Assembly: GCA_015501605.1 (NCBI GenBank)
Contig: JADNRZ010000010.1
Location: 1,054,001-1,118,000 of the forward strand
Reading direction: 5' to 3'
Length of the DNA stretch: 64,000 nucleotides
DNA from: Panaeolus papilionaceus
Taxonomy: Eukaryota; Basidiomycota; Agaricomycetes; Agaricales
The translations under genes were made by a program, and so were the position numbers. Shown piece by piece: positions 32,727 through 44,124 of the stretch; positions within the stretch are counted from its first letter, which is position 1; every line of letters begins with the position of its first letter. The notes below the pieces were generated by a model. It was given only the letters and a program-made list of their open reading frames with translations. It searched no databases and was not told where the DNA came from.

Positions 32727-34271
32727 TCAAGTGTCAGCAGTACCTTGTCCAAGGACGACACCGAATCGCTTCAGCTTTTCAAAGTATTTCTGAACCCGAC
32801 TAGCAACCTGGCGGGGCGTGCGTCTCCCACCCATGGCTCGTGAAATTTTCTGCCATCTGCCGCATGGATATTGAATTTAAGATACTGTCTAAAAATAAAA
32901 TATTTTAACAACGCACCTAAAATTTTCTCCCTCGGGAATTTGGTCCAGGAGTTGTTCAAGTAGGTTTTGCTCAGAGTCGGTCCACGCCTGCTTGTACGTC
33001 TCTGGTTTGGGCTTTGAAGTCTTTGCCTTCCCTTTTGTCGTTGTGCGCCCCTTCTTATTGTCAGTGACATCTTCGTCCATGAAGTCGTCCCCATATAACT
33101 GTTCGTTGTCGTATGTATACACCTCCATCTCGCTATCGCTATCTTCGGAACGCCGTTTAGTTTTAGACTTTTTGGTGTTTGTCTTGCGTTTAACCTTTGT
33201 AGGTTTGTCGATGTCCGGAGGTGGTGCTTTGACTACGCAACCTGGTTCCAAGAGAGGCCATCGTTTGCCGCCAATATAAGGGGCAGGAAGAGCCTTGTCA
33301 CCCAGGTGGGGAATGCTAGACTCCATTGACGTTGATCTGGCATCCGCGATATCTACCTCAATAGTTTCGTCCTCCACATCTCGTCGAATATGCACGTCCT
33401 TGTCCCCATCTGCTTCCAACTTCTTGTCCCCGTCACTCCCCTCTAGGGTCACGATGCGGGAGGAAGGCAAGCTCAAACCACCACCCAGTCGTCTTTTCTT
33501 CATCAACTCTCTAATCTTTTCTCGCTCCCTCTGCCTCGTCCTTTCTTCCTCATCCGTTTCATAGTCGCTGTCGTTGTAGAATTTATTCAGGTCTAGTATT
33601 GTTGCCTCAACCTCGGCCAGGATTGGCTCAACCATGGTTGATCGCGCCTGTCTCACGAAAGACTGCAAGTCCGATGGAGGCAGTGACGACTTTGTGCGCG
33701 GGTTGAGCCTGTCAGCAGTCTTCAGTTGTGCACTTTGATGTAAAGTGCGTAGTCGTGTCGTATCTACACAGAAGCGATATATCACTTGATGAGGAGGAAA
33801 TATAAAAGAATTGACGCACCACACATCTCGAAGCATGTCCATTTGAATCCTGCAGGTAGCCCAAATTTCAGATCCACTTGCTCACTTATGTGCAAGGCAG
33901 ATTTATTTTCGTCGACGGATAGAATGGCATCAACAGCGGCGACTAGTTTGTGAGACGAGGGAGTCTCATCTAGAACCAGAGTATTATCTTCTAGTGAAGA
34001 AGGCTTTGCCTGATTAAAACCCTTCTTTCGAAGGGAATTGATTTCCCTCTTGATCACTTGCAACCGCTCAATGTCTGAACGTTGACGCTCTAGGAGGGCA
34101 CGCTGAGTGCGAATGAACTCATCGAGAGAGGCAATCCTGAAAACAAGTTAAGCCTGTGCGAGACATGGGTTGACAGTGCCAATGAACTTACGTCGTCTCC
34201 CTGTCCTTGGTTAGGACGAGATCATTTGAAGCGACGTTCTGATCAGCAGCAAACGAGCGACTGTCCTGCAT
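32727..34271 (-). CDS. SANT/Myb-domain nuclear protein, ZZZ3-like but without the ZZ finger
   Basis: ATG at 34271 (MQDSRSFAADQNVASND). An early coiled-coil segment reads RIASLDEFIRTQRALLERQR and SDIERLQVIKREINSLRKK. The middle is acidic and disordered (FYNDSDYETDEEERTRQRE, KKRRLGGGLSLP), followed by a basic tract (KVKRKTNTKKSKTKRR). The C-terminal SANT/Myb domain reads AWTDSEQNLLEQLLDQIP, then after a splice WQKISRAMGGRRTPRQVASR and VQKYFEKLKRFGV, ending GQGTADT. The RT-x-RQVASRVQKYF block is the hallmark of the ZZZ3 Myb domain (ATAC acetyltransferase complex in animals), but the protein stops before any ZZ zinc finger. Probably a DNA- or histone-associated regulator; complex membership is inference. 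Confidence 0.75.
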
Positions 34272-34698
34272 ACTGTGGTCTTAGTTGAGAAAAGAGTCTC
34301 CAGTTATTTAGAGCTGCAGGGCGGTCTATCAAGAAACCGCGAATTCTAAGTGAAAGATGCAAATATGGTGGTTCTGGTTGCACAAGTGAAATTTTTCAGA
34401 GAGACCGGCAGTAGCTCGAGATAACATTGGGTGGGTTAAGGATGATAAAAAAAATTGGACCTTTTTGGTGGGCTTTGCATTTTGCCGTTCGGCTGTGACG
34501 CAGAGTATCTCACGGACAGACCGTCATGGGGGCAATCCAGCCCATTCAGACACAAACCTGAATAATATTTATTGCAACAAGTATACTACACCATAATACG
34601 ACAAGTGGCTATTGATAAAGTACCAGTAATACAAATAATCACGACAGGTGGAGACAATGTTACTTTAGATTTCATTGAGCCTGCCGCTCAGAAGATTA
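34272..34698. other. Intergenic region
   Basis: 427 bp holding the promoter of the SANT gene and the 3' UTR of the first membrane protein of the tandem cluster. An A-run lies near 34446-34453. No other feature. Confidence 0.35.
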
Positions 34699-35975
34699 TC
34701 AAAACTTGGCTGGACCTCCATGACTGCCTTGTTCAACATCATAAACCGCACTTCGCCTCGTCCACGAAGAAAACATAGCTGGCTCCATGTCCTGAGGAGG
34801 TGAAAAGGGTGACACTAGTTGGCTAAGTCTAAATTCTGGAGTTGGTTGATTGGCAAATAAGCTGGTATATTGCGGAGGTCCAGTGACATCAGTCCTGTAT
34901 GATGACATGGAGAGTGCCCTCATATGACTGATAGTAGGGGAAGGAATGACTAGTTGAGGTAAGGCCGGCCTTTGTGGTTGTCCAACAGAAATGATAGTAT
35001 CGTGAATTTGACCCTTTTCTTGCCTCAGAGGAGAGGACGTCATAAGCACATCGTTGTTGATCGTGGAGTATGCAGGTGACGACAGGTTGCTGTCGGATGA
35101 GGGTAACGACGATGGAGAGGTAAACGAAGGGGTATAAATTTCAGGTTCTGGCTCTTGTGGGGGATAAGGGTCGACTAAGGCATTTACCAAATTAGAAAAT
35201 AAAGCTACGGCAAAAAGTTGAGACCCTTTACCATTTGTCTTTCGGTTTCTTCTTTTCCAAAGGCACCAAACCACCCAGCTAGCTAACAGAGCAGCCAAGA
35301 CACCACCTAACAGTACGCCAACTATGGTTCCAGGTCGAAGGCCTCTCTTCTCCGACGAGGTATCACCGGCAGTAGCAGGAATAGGCGTCTGAGATGACCC
35401 TTGCCCTGCCTGTTGTGGATCAGGCAGAGTACTGGTAACGTATATGGTGCTCAAGTTATCAGCCGTTTGTGCCACCACTTGGACAACCACAGTCGAGCCA
35501 TCAAGCGTTAACGTTGTTCTTGTTGGGGTTTGTGTAAGCGACGGATTTGCTGATAATACACTAGATAGTATTGGATTCTGTAATGAAGACGCGTCAAAAA
35601 AAACGATAAGCAGGTCGAAGGATGCACGTGTTGCTGCTTTGAGCCCTCATCTCAATCAATATTACTCACAGTTGGTAGTGAACCGTTTTGCTTGTTATTG
35701 TCATCATCCCCCCCGTCGTTGTTCTGTCCAGCAGTGTTTGGGCTGGGATTGGGGTTGGGACCAGGATTGGGATTCACAGTGGGACCTGGATTTGAGCCTG
35801 TGCGGGGAGATGGTGGTGGAGGTGGAGAAGGAGAATGACTAGGGGGCGCTGGAGGAGGATTAGGCGAAGCGGTCGGCGAAGGGCCAGGAGCGGGAGTTGA
35901 ATACGTTCCGGGATTTGCACCTCCACCCCACCATCCACCTCCACCTTGGTTCCATCCTCCCCCTCGATAAGCCAT
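34699..35975 (-). CDS. Tandem membrane protein A: Pro-rich ectodomain, single helix, PPxY tail
   Basis: ATG at 35975 (MAYRGGGWNQGGGGWWGGG), with no signal peptide. About 75 residues of Pro/Ser/Asn repeats follow (PNPPPAPPSHSPSPPPPP, NPNPGPNPNPSPN). After one splice comes a short beta-rich block (TRTTLTLDGSTVVVQVVAQT, LSTIYVTSTLP). The single membrane helix is PGTIVGVLLGGVLAALLASW, followed by the stop-transfer KRRNRK. The roughly 190-residue cytoplasmic tail is Ser/Pro-rich and contains GPPQYTSLF, a PPxY motif, before ending GGPAKF. It shares the helix core G-x-IVGVL and the PP-x-Y-x-S-L-F tail motif with three downstream neighbours on the same strand. Ectodomain-helix-tail layout suggests a wall-associated sensor or anchor; no ligand is evident. 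Confidence 0.75.
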
Positions 35976-37402
35976 TCTTCAAGTAGCTAATCGTCGACAG
36001 GGACAATCAGAGGCAGTCTAAATATAACAACGGAGAAACGAGAGGACGCGAAGACAGTTGTTGGTTTCGCTATAAAGATGGGGAAGTTGGCTTCTTTACA
36101 TTCATAAGGGAATGCTGAAGGATGACCACATCGAAACCAATACAGAGGCTCTACATGTATATTGGTGTATAACTCCCCCGACAGTCGCACGTGCGGATAT
36201 TGGATGAGATGAGTGTTACACGCTCTGTCAAGAAGCGGATGGTTGTCCCATCTTCATCAGACCCTGCGCCTCTGCGATGATAGCATCTAAAGGCTTGTCG
36301 CAAACCATATGGCCAGTCCATTGAGAGTCAGATCTAGTTAGAGTGACCAATCCATGTCTAAACACCCCACCTTGCGAGCCATCTGTATTGTTCAAACACT
36401 CAGTCCCTATGTGATCAGGTTGCAGTCAACAGACAGATTTTTTATAATTCGCCCAGGGCAAGCTAACCCTCAAGGAGGCCGATTATATGTACCGCTAGTC
36501 CATTGAAAGTCCCGGGAAAGCCACATAATTGCGGCTTTTGGTGCTTTGTTGTCCTCAGGCCGAGAAATTGCGATCCAGGGCTCAGGCGTTGTCACAATCT
36601 AGAAATTGAGAGACATGGGATCGCTTTGAGGCTTCATTAGATGGATATCATGAACGACAATTGTGCCTCATTAGTCCCTGCCTAGCTATCAGGGCCCGAG
36701 GTCCATCAAAGATTTTCAGAAACTGGCGAGGTTGACAATTATCCGAACCGATGGCAGATGCGCAAAGACGGTTGCGTGGTACCCGAACATTCAAGTTTTC
36801 AAGACTTGTCTGCGACACCGAAGATAGGTGCTGCCCCATTATTTAGTCCATAGGTTTGAGCAAAATCAGGTTCGTTTGACACAAAAAGCAGCACAAACAG
36901 AATGTGAGTAGAAGCAGGGTTGACGCTCAGAAAAGAGTTGATTCTGAATGTCCAAAAAGTCCAAACGTGACCAAATAGACAATAACAGACTTCGGTTGGA
37001 CTCCATCCGGAATTCACAGAAACCGTCAACTTTCAATCATTCGTGGGGTACTTCTTGGTAAAACCTTGTCCAGTTATGGGTTTAGATGTACTTTTCACGT
37101 TTCAGAACATAATACAGAGATATGCTTTCTCTACATCTTATCTCCGAAGTTGTATCCCTTCAGTGTATTCCCATGTCGTTTACCTCCTTTTGTTAAAACT
37201 GGGGCTGCGGGTGCAATGCGTGGGCTGAAGCGCTAGAGCTTCCAATAGTGTATGATTAATCATTGTGTGCTACAGCCTTGATACAATGCTAGTATGACAG
37301 GAGAAGAGAAAGGTTTTCGAACGTAAATGAGTGTATTGGTAGTAGATAATTTGTCAATGAGCGCAGCTCTACTATCTGTTGAATTTTTTTCTCTAACGAG
37401 CG
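35976..37402. other. Intergenic, no supported gene
   Basis: About 1.4 kb between tandem genes A and B. Minus-strand frames at 36648-36839 and 35987-36190 lack features or splice partners. It must include the promoter of gene A. Confidence 0.35.
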
Positions 37403-38849
37403 CTAACGGTTTGGCTGAAGTCTGGTCTCGATATACTCCATGCGCCGTGCTGCAGTCCAAACGTCTGCCGTTGGGGTATACATCTCCTCGGTTTCAACGG
37501 TTCTTGGGGCAGATGATCCAGGAACGTTGCGAACCGGGCTCAAGTTGAGACTCTCGTCGGAGTGCTCAGAGCCCATGTACATACTAGCGTACCGCGGAGG
37601 GCGATAAGGAACGTCGATATCTTGTTCGTGGCTAGAAAGGCGAGAGTCGCGACTTTGAGGGACATGCGACCGTAAAGATTCGCCTGTACTAGGGGTTCGT
37701 GTCCTAGGTGATTTTTCATTTGGGTATATGAGGGGTGCCTCACTACCCGCGATGCTCGCCGCTGGATTCACACTGACTGGGCGGTTGGCGTACTCTTCGA
37801 ACGGAGGTGGACGGTCTTTATGCCTTTCTTCAGTGGCTCCCGGGAATGCGACGGCTGTCGAGAAAGTGGGTCAGTTTCTTGCGCTTTAATCACTGGCACC
37901 CTCATTACGCACCTCGTTCGTCGGCGTTTGCTCGTCTTTTCCGTCTTCTGGCCCATAAAAATGCCAAAATTGCACCAATAGTAATCAGGATTCCAGCAAA
38001 TAGTACGCCAACAATCATACCAACGGGGGCGTGGTTTCTTTCACTATCCGCTGTGCTTGCTACCTGTGTCGGAGAGATGGTTGGGTATTGCGTGACGATC
38101 ACAGTGCTGCCGTTTGGCAATATCGACAGAGAATATGTATACGTTTGACCATTCATTGTTGTCGTTAGGACATTCGTAGGGGCAACAGTGTTGATCCCCT
38201 GGAAATTGTGTCAATAAATGAAGGGAACAAAACATATCAAACTCACGTTGGACCCGCCTGGAGTGTTGCCGCCTGCTGTGGTCAGACCTCCGTTATTATT
38301 AGTCGCCGTATTGAGGTCATTGTTTCCCCCACCTCCAGTTGGCGACGCAGGCCCTGGATTGGCGACCCCTCCATTGTCTCCCCCGTTATTATTATTGTCT
38401 CCATCTCCAGAACTGCCGCCTCCATTGTTATCATTTCCACCACCAGTACTGGGCTGGCCTCCCGTGCCGCCGCCCCCAGAAGTTGGTGTCGGCTGAGGGG
38501 ATTGCGGGGGAGGTGGTGCGACAGGAGACCTTGTTGGTATAGGTGCTCTGGTAGTTGGCGTGTTTATCGTCGTTGGCGTGGCTTTTGTCGGAATTGGCGC
38601 CGGATTAGGATTTGTGTTAGGGGGAGGGTTCGCGTTAGTAAAAGTCGGAAAACTGGGATTTCCGCCACCACCAAACCCACCTCCTCCACCTCCAAACCCA
38701 CCTCCCGGGTTAAACCCTCCCCCCCCACCCCCGCCGTTGAACCCTCCCCCACCGAACCCGCCTCCGCCTCCGCCTCTACCCCCGCCCCCACCGAACCCAC
38801 CCCCTCCGCCAAATCCCCCTCCGCCGAATCCCCCTCCGCCGAAAGACAT
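37403..38849 (-). CDS. Tandem membrane protein B: Gly-rich ectodomain, single helix, PPxY tail
   Basis: ATG at 38849. The first exon begins with repeated GGGGF units over about 70 residues, then Pro/Thr/Asn-rich sequence (PNPAPIPTKATPTTINTP) and an Asn/Gly/Asp stretch (GGGNDNNGGGSSGDGDN). The second exon reads TYTYSLSILPNGSTVIVTQ, then the helix VGMIVGVLFAGILITIGAIL and the stop-transfer ARRRKRRAN. The third exon is the cytoplasmic tail, with DRPPPFEEYA and VPYRPPRYASMY, the PPxY motif of the cluster, ending RLQPNR. Splices are in phase (donors GTGAGT and GTGCGT). No signal peptide precedes the glycine repeats. A long opposite-strand frame (38208-38972) is a shadow of these repeats. The function is unknown. 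Confidence 0.75.
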
Positions 38850-39853
38850 TTGTGGAAAACAAGTAAAGCTCGAAGGTCACTCTATATCGTGAAACCAAAC
38901 GCCGACTGGATAGTGAGTGCACGGGGAATACAAGTGCCTTGCACAGTTGCCAACGAGAGAGTTTGTTTTTAAATTGTTTGCCCTGATGAGAGCGCAAGAT
39001 GCAGTTTAGGGGTCGCATCGCCAGTGATTAAACGGACAACAGCTCCCGGAGATCAGTATGTTCTCATCAGGTTCTCCTCGATATTCCCATACAGAACACG
39101 GTCTGTCATTCCAGATGTTGACAACTGGCAGGAATCAGGATAATATTTGGATCCTGAAAACTGCACACGGTTACATTCACAATCATAGATGTTCAAGAGT
39201 CGCCAGTTCCCTAGGATTGGAGCCAGAGTACGTTATAAAGATGACTTGTGGCCGATGTTCACCCTACGGTTATCGGATGAAAGGACCGTGGGTTGCCGCA
39301 CTTTTCGTGGATATCGTGTGGCGAAGCCCATAGTACTTTAGACGTCAAGCCGAGAAAGAGACAAAGAAATGCAGCATTCTTCTTGAGAAACACCACAGTA
39401 GAGGTTGACATGTCATTAATTAAAGCAGGCTTTGCGAGTGGATCTAATCCATCATCTAGGAGCGTTGCTAGCTTCCTCTCAATCTACGCATCGAGAGAAT
39501 ATCATATCAAAAAGCGTAGAAACAGGATCCAGAAGAGAAGCGATGATGGCTCAAGATGAAATTGTTAGGCAGGTCAGTGGTGGTGACAAAGCGCTGATGC
39601 ATTCAAGTTGAACATTGATGCATGATGGGTGCTGGGCACTGGTGGTGATGACAAACAAGGAACAACTAATTGAAAGGACCTGCCTGCTTCAAACACCAGT
39701 TAAAATAATAACGAAAATCATTGGTACTTCCAACATTGGCATTGACCCATTTCGAACATAAGTAAAACGCGTCTATCGACACAATTATAAAAACATTATC
39801 GAAAGTAAAGAGCGGAGTTCGTTTTTCTGTGGTGGTTTAGGAGCGTTAAGTTC
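38850..39853. other. Intergenic, no supported gene
   Basis: About 1 kb between tandem genes B and C. Plus-strand frames at 39058-39333 and 39293-39559 overlap in different phases and have no recognisable domain. Confidence 0.35.
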
Positions 39854-41049
39854 TCACCACTTCGAAGGCCCCGCCTGGTCGACTGGAGAGACATATGAAA
39901 GCACATCACTCTCTGGTGATCTGGGAGACTGCGACATTGGAAGTGTACTCGGTAGAGGTGGCGGTAAAGGTAAATGTTCGCGCGATGGATGGCGGGTGTT
40001 AGGCCGACTTGTGATTCGGAATAAGGTCGCATATCGAGGTGGCTGAAATACTGCGTGCATTGTCGAATTCGACCATCTCGAACGGGCTGCATCCGTCATA
40101 GAGTCTCGATTAGAGACTTGTAGTGCTGTTCTTGGGACGGTGGTTGTAGTGAGAAGCGGTTTCTCGTTGGTATCTGACCAGGGAGCCGACGCGCTCCTGG
40201 ATGGACTGCCAGTAGCAGGTGGGGTGTAAGGTGGTAGATTATGATGTTCAGTCTCTTCGAATTGTCTTTTTGACTGGCCACCAGAATGTGTGATATCTTG
40301 ATATGGTGTCGCTGGTTGGATGTGATCAGTTGAAAGATAAATACAGGGCGCGAGGGTTTTGGTTTTACCTCCAAGTATCTTCTTCCTTTTCCTTCTTCGT
40401 CTAAACCACAGCACAAGCAAAAGAATTACGATGGTAATTAAGATACCACCAAACAGTACCCCAACGATGAGGCCAACTGGTACTACATTTCTGCGAGATG
40501 CAGATACGGTTCCAGCTTTGCTTGCTGGCGCGGTCGGGTTGCTGCTGTCTGTCTACATTTATTTTCAGATACAAATGGCCTGAACAAAATGGGAAGAAAT
40601 AACGGACCTGCGAGATAGATACAGGTTTAGCTGTCGTAGTAATGGTAGTGACAGGAGGAGATGGAAGAATAACACTATGTATCACTATGCTTGGTTTATT
40701 TGCGTTCTATCAGGAGAGTGTCAGTGGCCACTTGGTCGAATAATTATTACCCAGGGAAAGTGCGCACGCTTGCTTGATCACTAGGTCCAGATGGGGCGCT
40801 TCCAGCAGCAGCAGCAGCAACCCCCCCTCCACCTCCGCTCTTGTCCACGTCGCTATTGCCATTATTCGTTCCCCCAGTGTTAGCTGGAGGGTTCTTGTTT
40901 GAAGAAGGAGAGGTAGGCTCTGGGGCTGGCGCAGGACGATTAATGGCGATCGTTGCGGTTGGCTGCATAAAACCGTTCGGATCGAAGAAGCCGCGAGAGG
41001 TACCAAATTGTCCTCCACCTCCAAAACCTCCTCGAAACCCACGAAACAT
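39854..41049 (-). CDS. Tandem membrane protein C: Gly/Pro ectodomain, single helix, PPxY tail
   Basis: ATG at 41049 (MFRGFRGGFGGGGQFGTSRG). The ectodomain has Pro/Asn/Gly-rich sequence (APAPEPTSPSSNKNPP, an Asp-Lys-Ser-Gly5 stretch and five alanines). After splicing, a Thr/Val-rich block (PSIVIHSVILPSPPVTTITT) leads to a second short exon and then to the helix VGLIVGVLFGGILITIVILL with stop-transfer RRRRKRKK. The tail is Ser/Pro-rich (LPPYTPPATGSPSRSAS) and contains FQPPRYATLF, the cluster's PPxY motif, ending DQAGPSKW. The helix is nearly the same as in gene B (IVGVLF-x-GILITI), so B and C are the closest pair. It may act at the cell surface; the role is unknown. Confidence 0.75.
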
Positions 41050-41640
41050 TTCACAATATTTGCCCCGCCGTAGATGTAGGCGCCGCTATAGCTTAGAATG
41101 TGTTCCCTTAATTTGCGTATCGGAGGGATGGCAGGGAAAGCATTCCAAGAAACGGGGGTTTGGGGTATTTAAAAACTAAGCTTCTACCAGTAGAATGAAG
41201 TGTAAAAATACCTGTAATTTACAAGTGAGATTGTTGAGAAGCGAAAAGGTTCAAAGCGAGATATTCTCTCACCTAAAATATATATCTACGTTCTCCGAGG
41301 TATCGTTAGAGAATAAGTTAGGGGGCCTTGGTACACCTTCGTCGGGATATATTCCACTCAGTCTTAGATATACTTCACATCTGTGAGTACAATAGCAGCC
41401 AATAGTCTTGTTGCATTCATTCAGTCCCTGCTGCATTGCAGCGCATGATGCAGCCAATGATCCAGTCCCGGTGGCATTTTAGCGAGATTGTAGCCACCAA
41501 TCACCGACGCTTGATGAAACGGGTGGAAAGACCAGAGACGAAACCGAAAGAATGGACGATGATTCATGTTTAGTTGCCAGTTTTGACCCTTGTCTATGTT
41601 CGAGCCTTGTGCGTGAAGGTATATTCTCACCAGCGATGGT

Positions 41641-41926
41641 GAAAGAGAAGATAATAGAACACCGCCAGAGCATATGATGGTCGTTAGGGTTGCACCTATC
41701 AAAATTCCTATCAATAAATAGGATTATAGGAAGCCGTAAGGGTAAAGCAGATCCGTTACTTACGAGCCGCACATTCCGAATGGCAGTCCTTGCAAGTTGC
41801 CCAATCACAATGAGTATCATCATTCTGCAAAAGTAAAAGCACTACCCCACGGTTGCCATCCAGCCAGCCATCCTGATCAAACAATTTCAATCGTACCGCG
41901 GAAACACCTTCGAGAGAGAGTATCAT
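41641..41926 (-). CDS. Unresolved membrane-protein gene fragment between tandem genes C and D
   Basis: Two exons join in frame. Exon 41926-41764 reads MILSLEGVSAVRLKLFDQDG, then NDDTHCDWATCKDCHSECAA with five cysteines. A GTAAGT donor and GATAG acceptor lead to exon 41707-41641, which reads RILIGATLTTIICSGGVLL, a helix-like segment placed like those of the neighbours (compare VIVGVLL). Further possible exons lie at 42563-42350 and 41470-41270. I could not assemble a complete protein or find the PPxY motif, so this may be a diverged or decayed member of the tandem set, or an unrelated gene. Confidence 0.3.
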
Positions 41927-42762
41927 TCATTTCTATAGGAAACTGCCCAAAATAAAGGGTCTTCGAGTTTGCGGTTTGTTCGCGAGAAGGTACGAACTTC
42001 ATCCGGATTCGAACGATGGGAATCTTTGGGATGGGATGATGAATGTAGCACCAACGCAAGGGTGAGGTTCACAGATCAGCATCATGGTTCAATGTTTGAT
42101 GATAGTGCTTTTTGAGGGTGGAATGAGAACAGAGAAGGGAGAATCATGTGTTGTGAATGGTACGCGCCCTTAAAAGAAGTTCTAAAAGAGGGACGGTGTT
42201 GTCGGCGTCTCACAGCTTTGGGCGGGCGCAAATAGACCGCACCAAGTTACAAGTAAGGGTTATCTGCCAATAACTTGATGTGTGCTCTTGCAAAATTGTG
42301 TAAGTGAAATTACTACAACTAAAAGTCAGGTACATACATTCAGAATATGCGTTTTCATAGCCTGCTGCATTGATAGAAATCAGAGCTTGCTCGAAGCCCT
42401 GCGGCCATCTGTGCGATGGATGATGAACCGTGAGGCAGCCTGAGAAACGAGTAATAGAATTCGTTGTGAAACGGTTCCTTGAGTGCAAGTGATCGTGAAC
42501 AGATAGATTAGTATGTACGTATGATTGAGAGAATATAGTATTTATTAATAGTTGACCCCGCATTGTCTAATACCTATATTTTCGACAAAACGTCCAGTTG
42601 TGGTTTCGATTTCTCACCACAGGTCTTCGAGTCCAATCAATATCAGTACTTTCCTATCAGCTAACTGGTGTCAGTATAATTAACATGCGGTTTGCGAGCC
42701 CCGTGTAAAGAAGGTTGAAATTTAAGAAACAAAAGAGTGTCGGGTTTGAGTTGGCTGCTGCC

Positions 42763-44124
42763 TTAATAAAGAGCGTTGGCAGCTGGGTCTGATGGGAAAA
42801 GGCTTCGATATCTGGGAGGACTCAGACTTGTATTATCTGTATCAGGCGCATCAACGTTGGCTTCGATGTCCCTGAATGGAGGGCGACTTGGAATGATGTG
42901 AGCGATGTTGGATCTTGTGGACGTCATTGATGAATCCTTTTCCCCTTGGAAGCCATTGTCCGTTAGTGAAGCAATGCGAGAGGCAGCATTTTGAGAAGTC
43001 TCTGTTGTCGAAAACGGGAAGGCTGACACTACGAGTTTGAACATAGTTGAGTGATCGAGTTGAACAGACGGAAGTGAAATAATTGACCTTGAGTGCTGGA
43101 TCGTCTTTTTGCCCGATAACGTGTGAACCACTGCATAACCAGCACCATAATAATGCTAGTAACTATTCCAACCAACAAAACACCGACGATGACACCTATA
43201 GGTATGCGCTGCCCTGAAGCACTATCATTATCAGCTCCCCCAGAACCGGAGAGTCCAGGAGAGGTGGTTGGTACAGCAGTCGAGCCAGCATGGCTTCCCC
43301 CCTCTGATGGCGATACGCTGCTACTTGTTTGGTCTGACAACGACCCAGATTCGGTCCTTGACACAGAAGGAGCTGAGTCCTACAGGCGACAGGCCCGTTA
43401 GCTTACTTATAATCGTTAAAAAGAGCTTGAGAACTGACGGCTAACCTGTGAGCTCCTAGGGGAACTTGGCAAAATTGTCTGAGAGGTATCATCCCCACCA
43501 CCACCTTTTTGCACAATACTATCTCCAGGTGGTCCGGAAGACGAACTGGGAGAATTAGGGATGGTACCAGTTGTTGTGTCTGTAAGTGAGGCTCCCGAAG
43601 GATCTCGTGCCGGAGGGAGCGTAGCGGATGGTAAAACCGGGGCCGGCGGAGGAGAAGGTGTTGAATTTGCTTGAGGTTCATCTGTAAGCTCTGTTACCTC
43701 AAAGTAGTCAATTTTCAACGAACTACCACGATCGTTGTTGTTGACCCATAATATATGCGAATTTCGACCAGAGAATCCACTGTATGAGTACAATGGAACG
43801 CGATACTCTATGGTAGGTGGCCTAGGAGGATTGCGCGTGGACCAATGGGGATCATCATCAAAGCTGAAATCGTAGGAGCCTGATTGTGGTGTTAAAGTCC
43901 CATAAACAGTGACTGACGTTCCTAATAACGAGTCAGATGGGAGGGCGTTGAGATATAAATGAATGACATGGAAAACCTTTGAACTTGAACGCGGCTTGAG
44001 CTTTTTCCGCTGTTGAGCTTGTCACAGTCCCATCGTATTCTCCAGCGCCTCTGTCCAACGACCACTCTCTAAACCATTTTATCGTGGTACTACGGTCGTC
44101 GTAGATGACCACTTTGGTTGGCAT
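42763..44124 (-). CDS. Tandem membrane protein D: beta-sandwich-like ectodomain, single helix, PPxY tail
   Basis: ATG at 44124 (MPTKVVIYDDRSTTIKWF). The ectodomain pattern, WFREWSLDRGAGEYDGT, AAFKFKGTSVTVYGTL, then DDPHWSTRN, NSHILWVNNNDRGSSLKI and DYFEVTE, is the basidiomycete galactose-binding-like fold (FxGTSVxVYGTL ... LxVxNxxxxxxLxIDYFxV). A Ser/Thr/Pro linker follows, then helix PIGVIVGVLLVGIVTSIIMV and stop-transfer RAKRRS. The last exons give a cytoplasmic tail with SLSPPRYRSLF (PPxY), ending AANALY. Unlike A-C, the ectodomain is folded rather than low-complexity. No signal peptide is visible, so membrane insertion may rely on the helix itself or a leader exon I missed. Confidence 0.75.

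Noticed and set aside
32889..33842. A 317-codon uninterrupted reading of the SANT gene middle exon
   Set aside because: Its first and last residues read through introns (donors and acceptors are present at both ends); the true exon joins to DTTRLRTLHQS and WQKISRAMG.
38208..38972. A 254-codon plus-strand frame opposite gene B
   Set aside because: It mirrors the Gly/Pro repeat region of gene B; no introns, no domain and Ser/Arg/Pro bias expected from the antisense of GGN/CCN codons.
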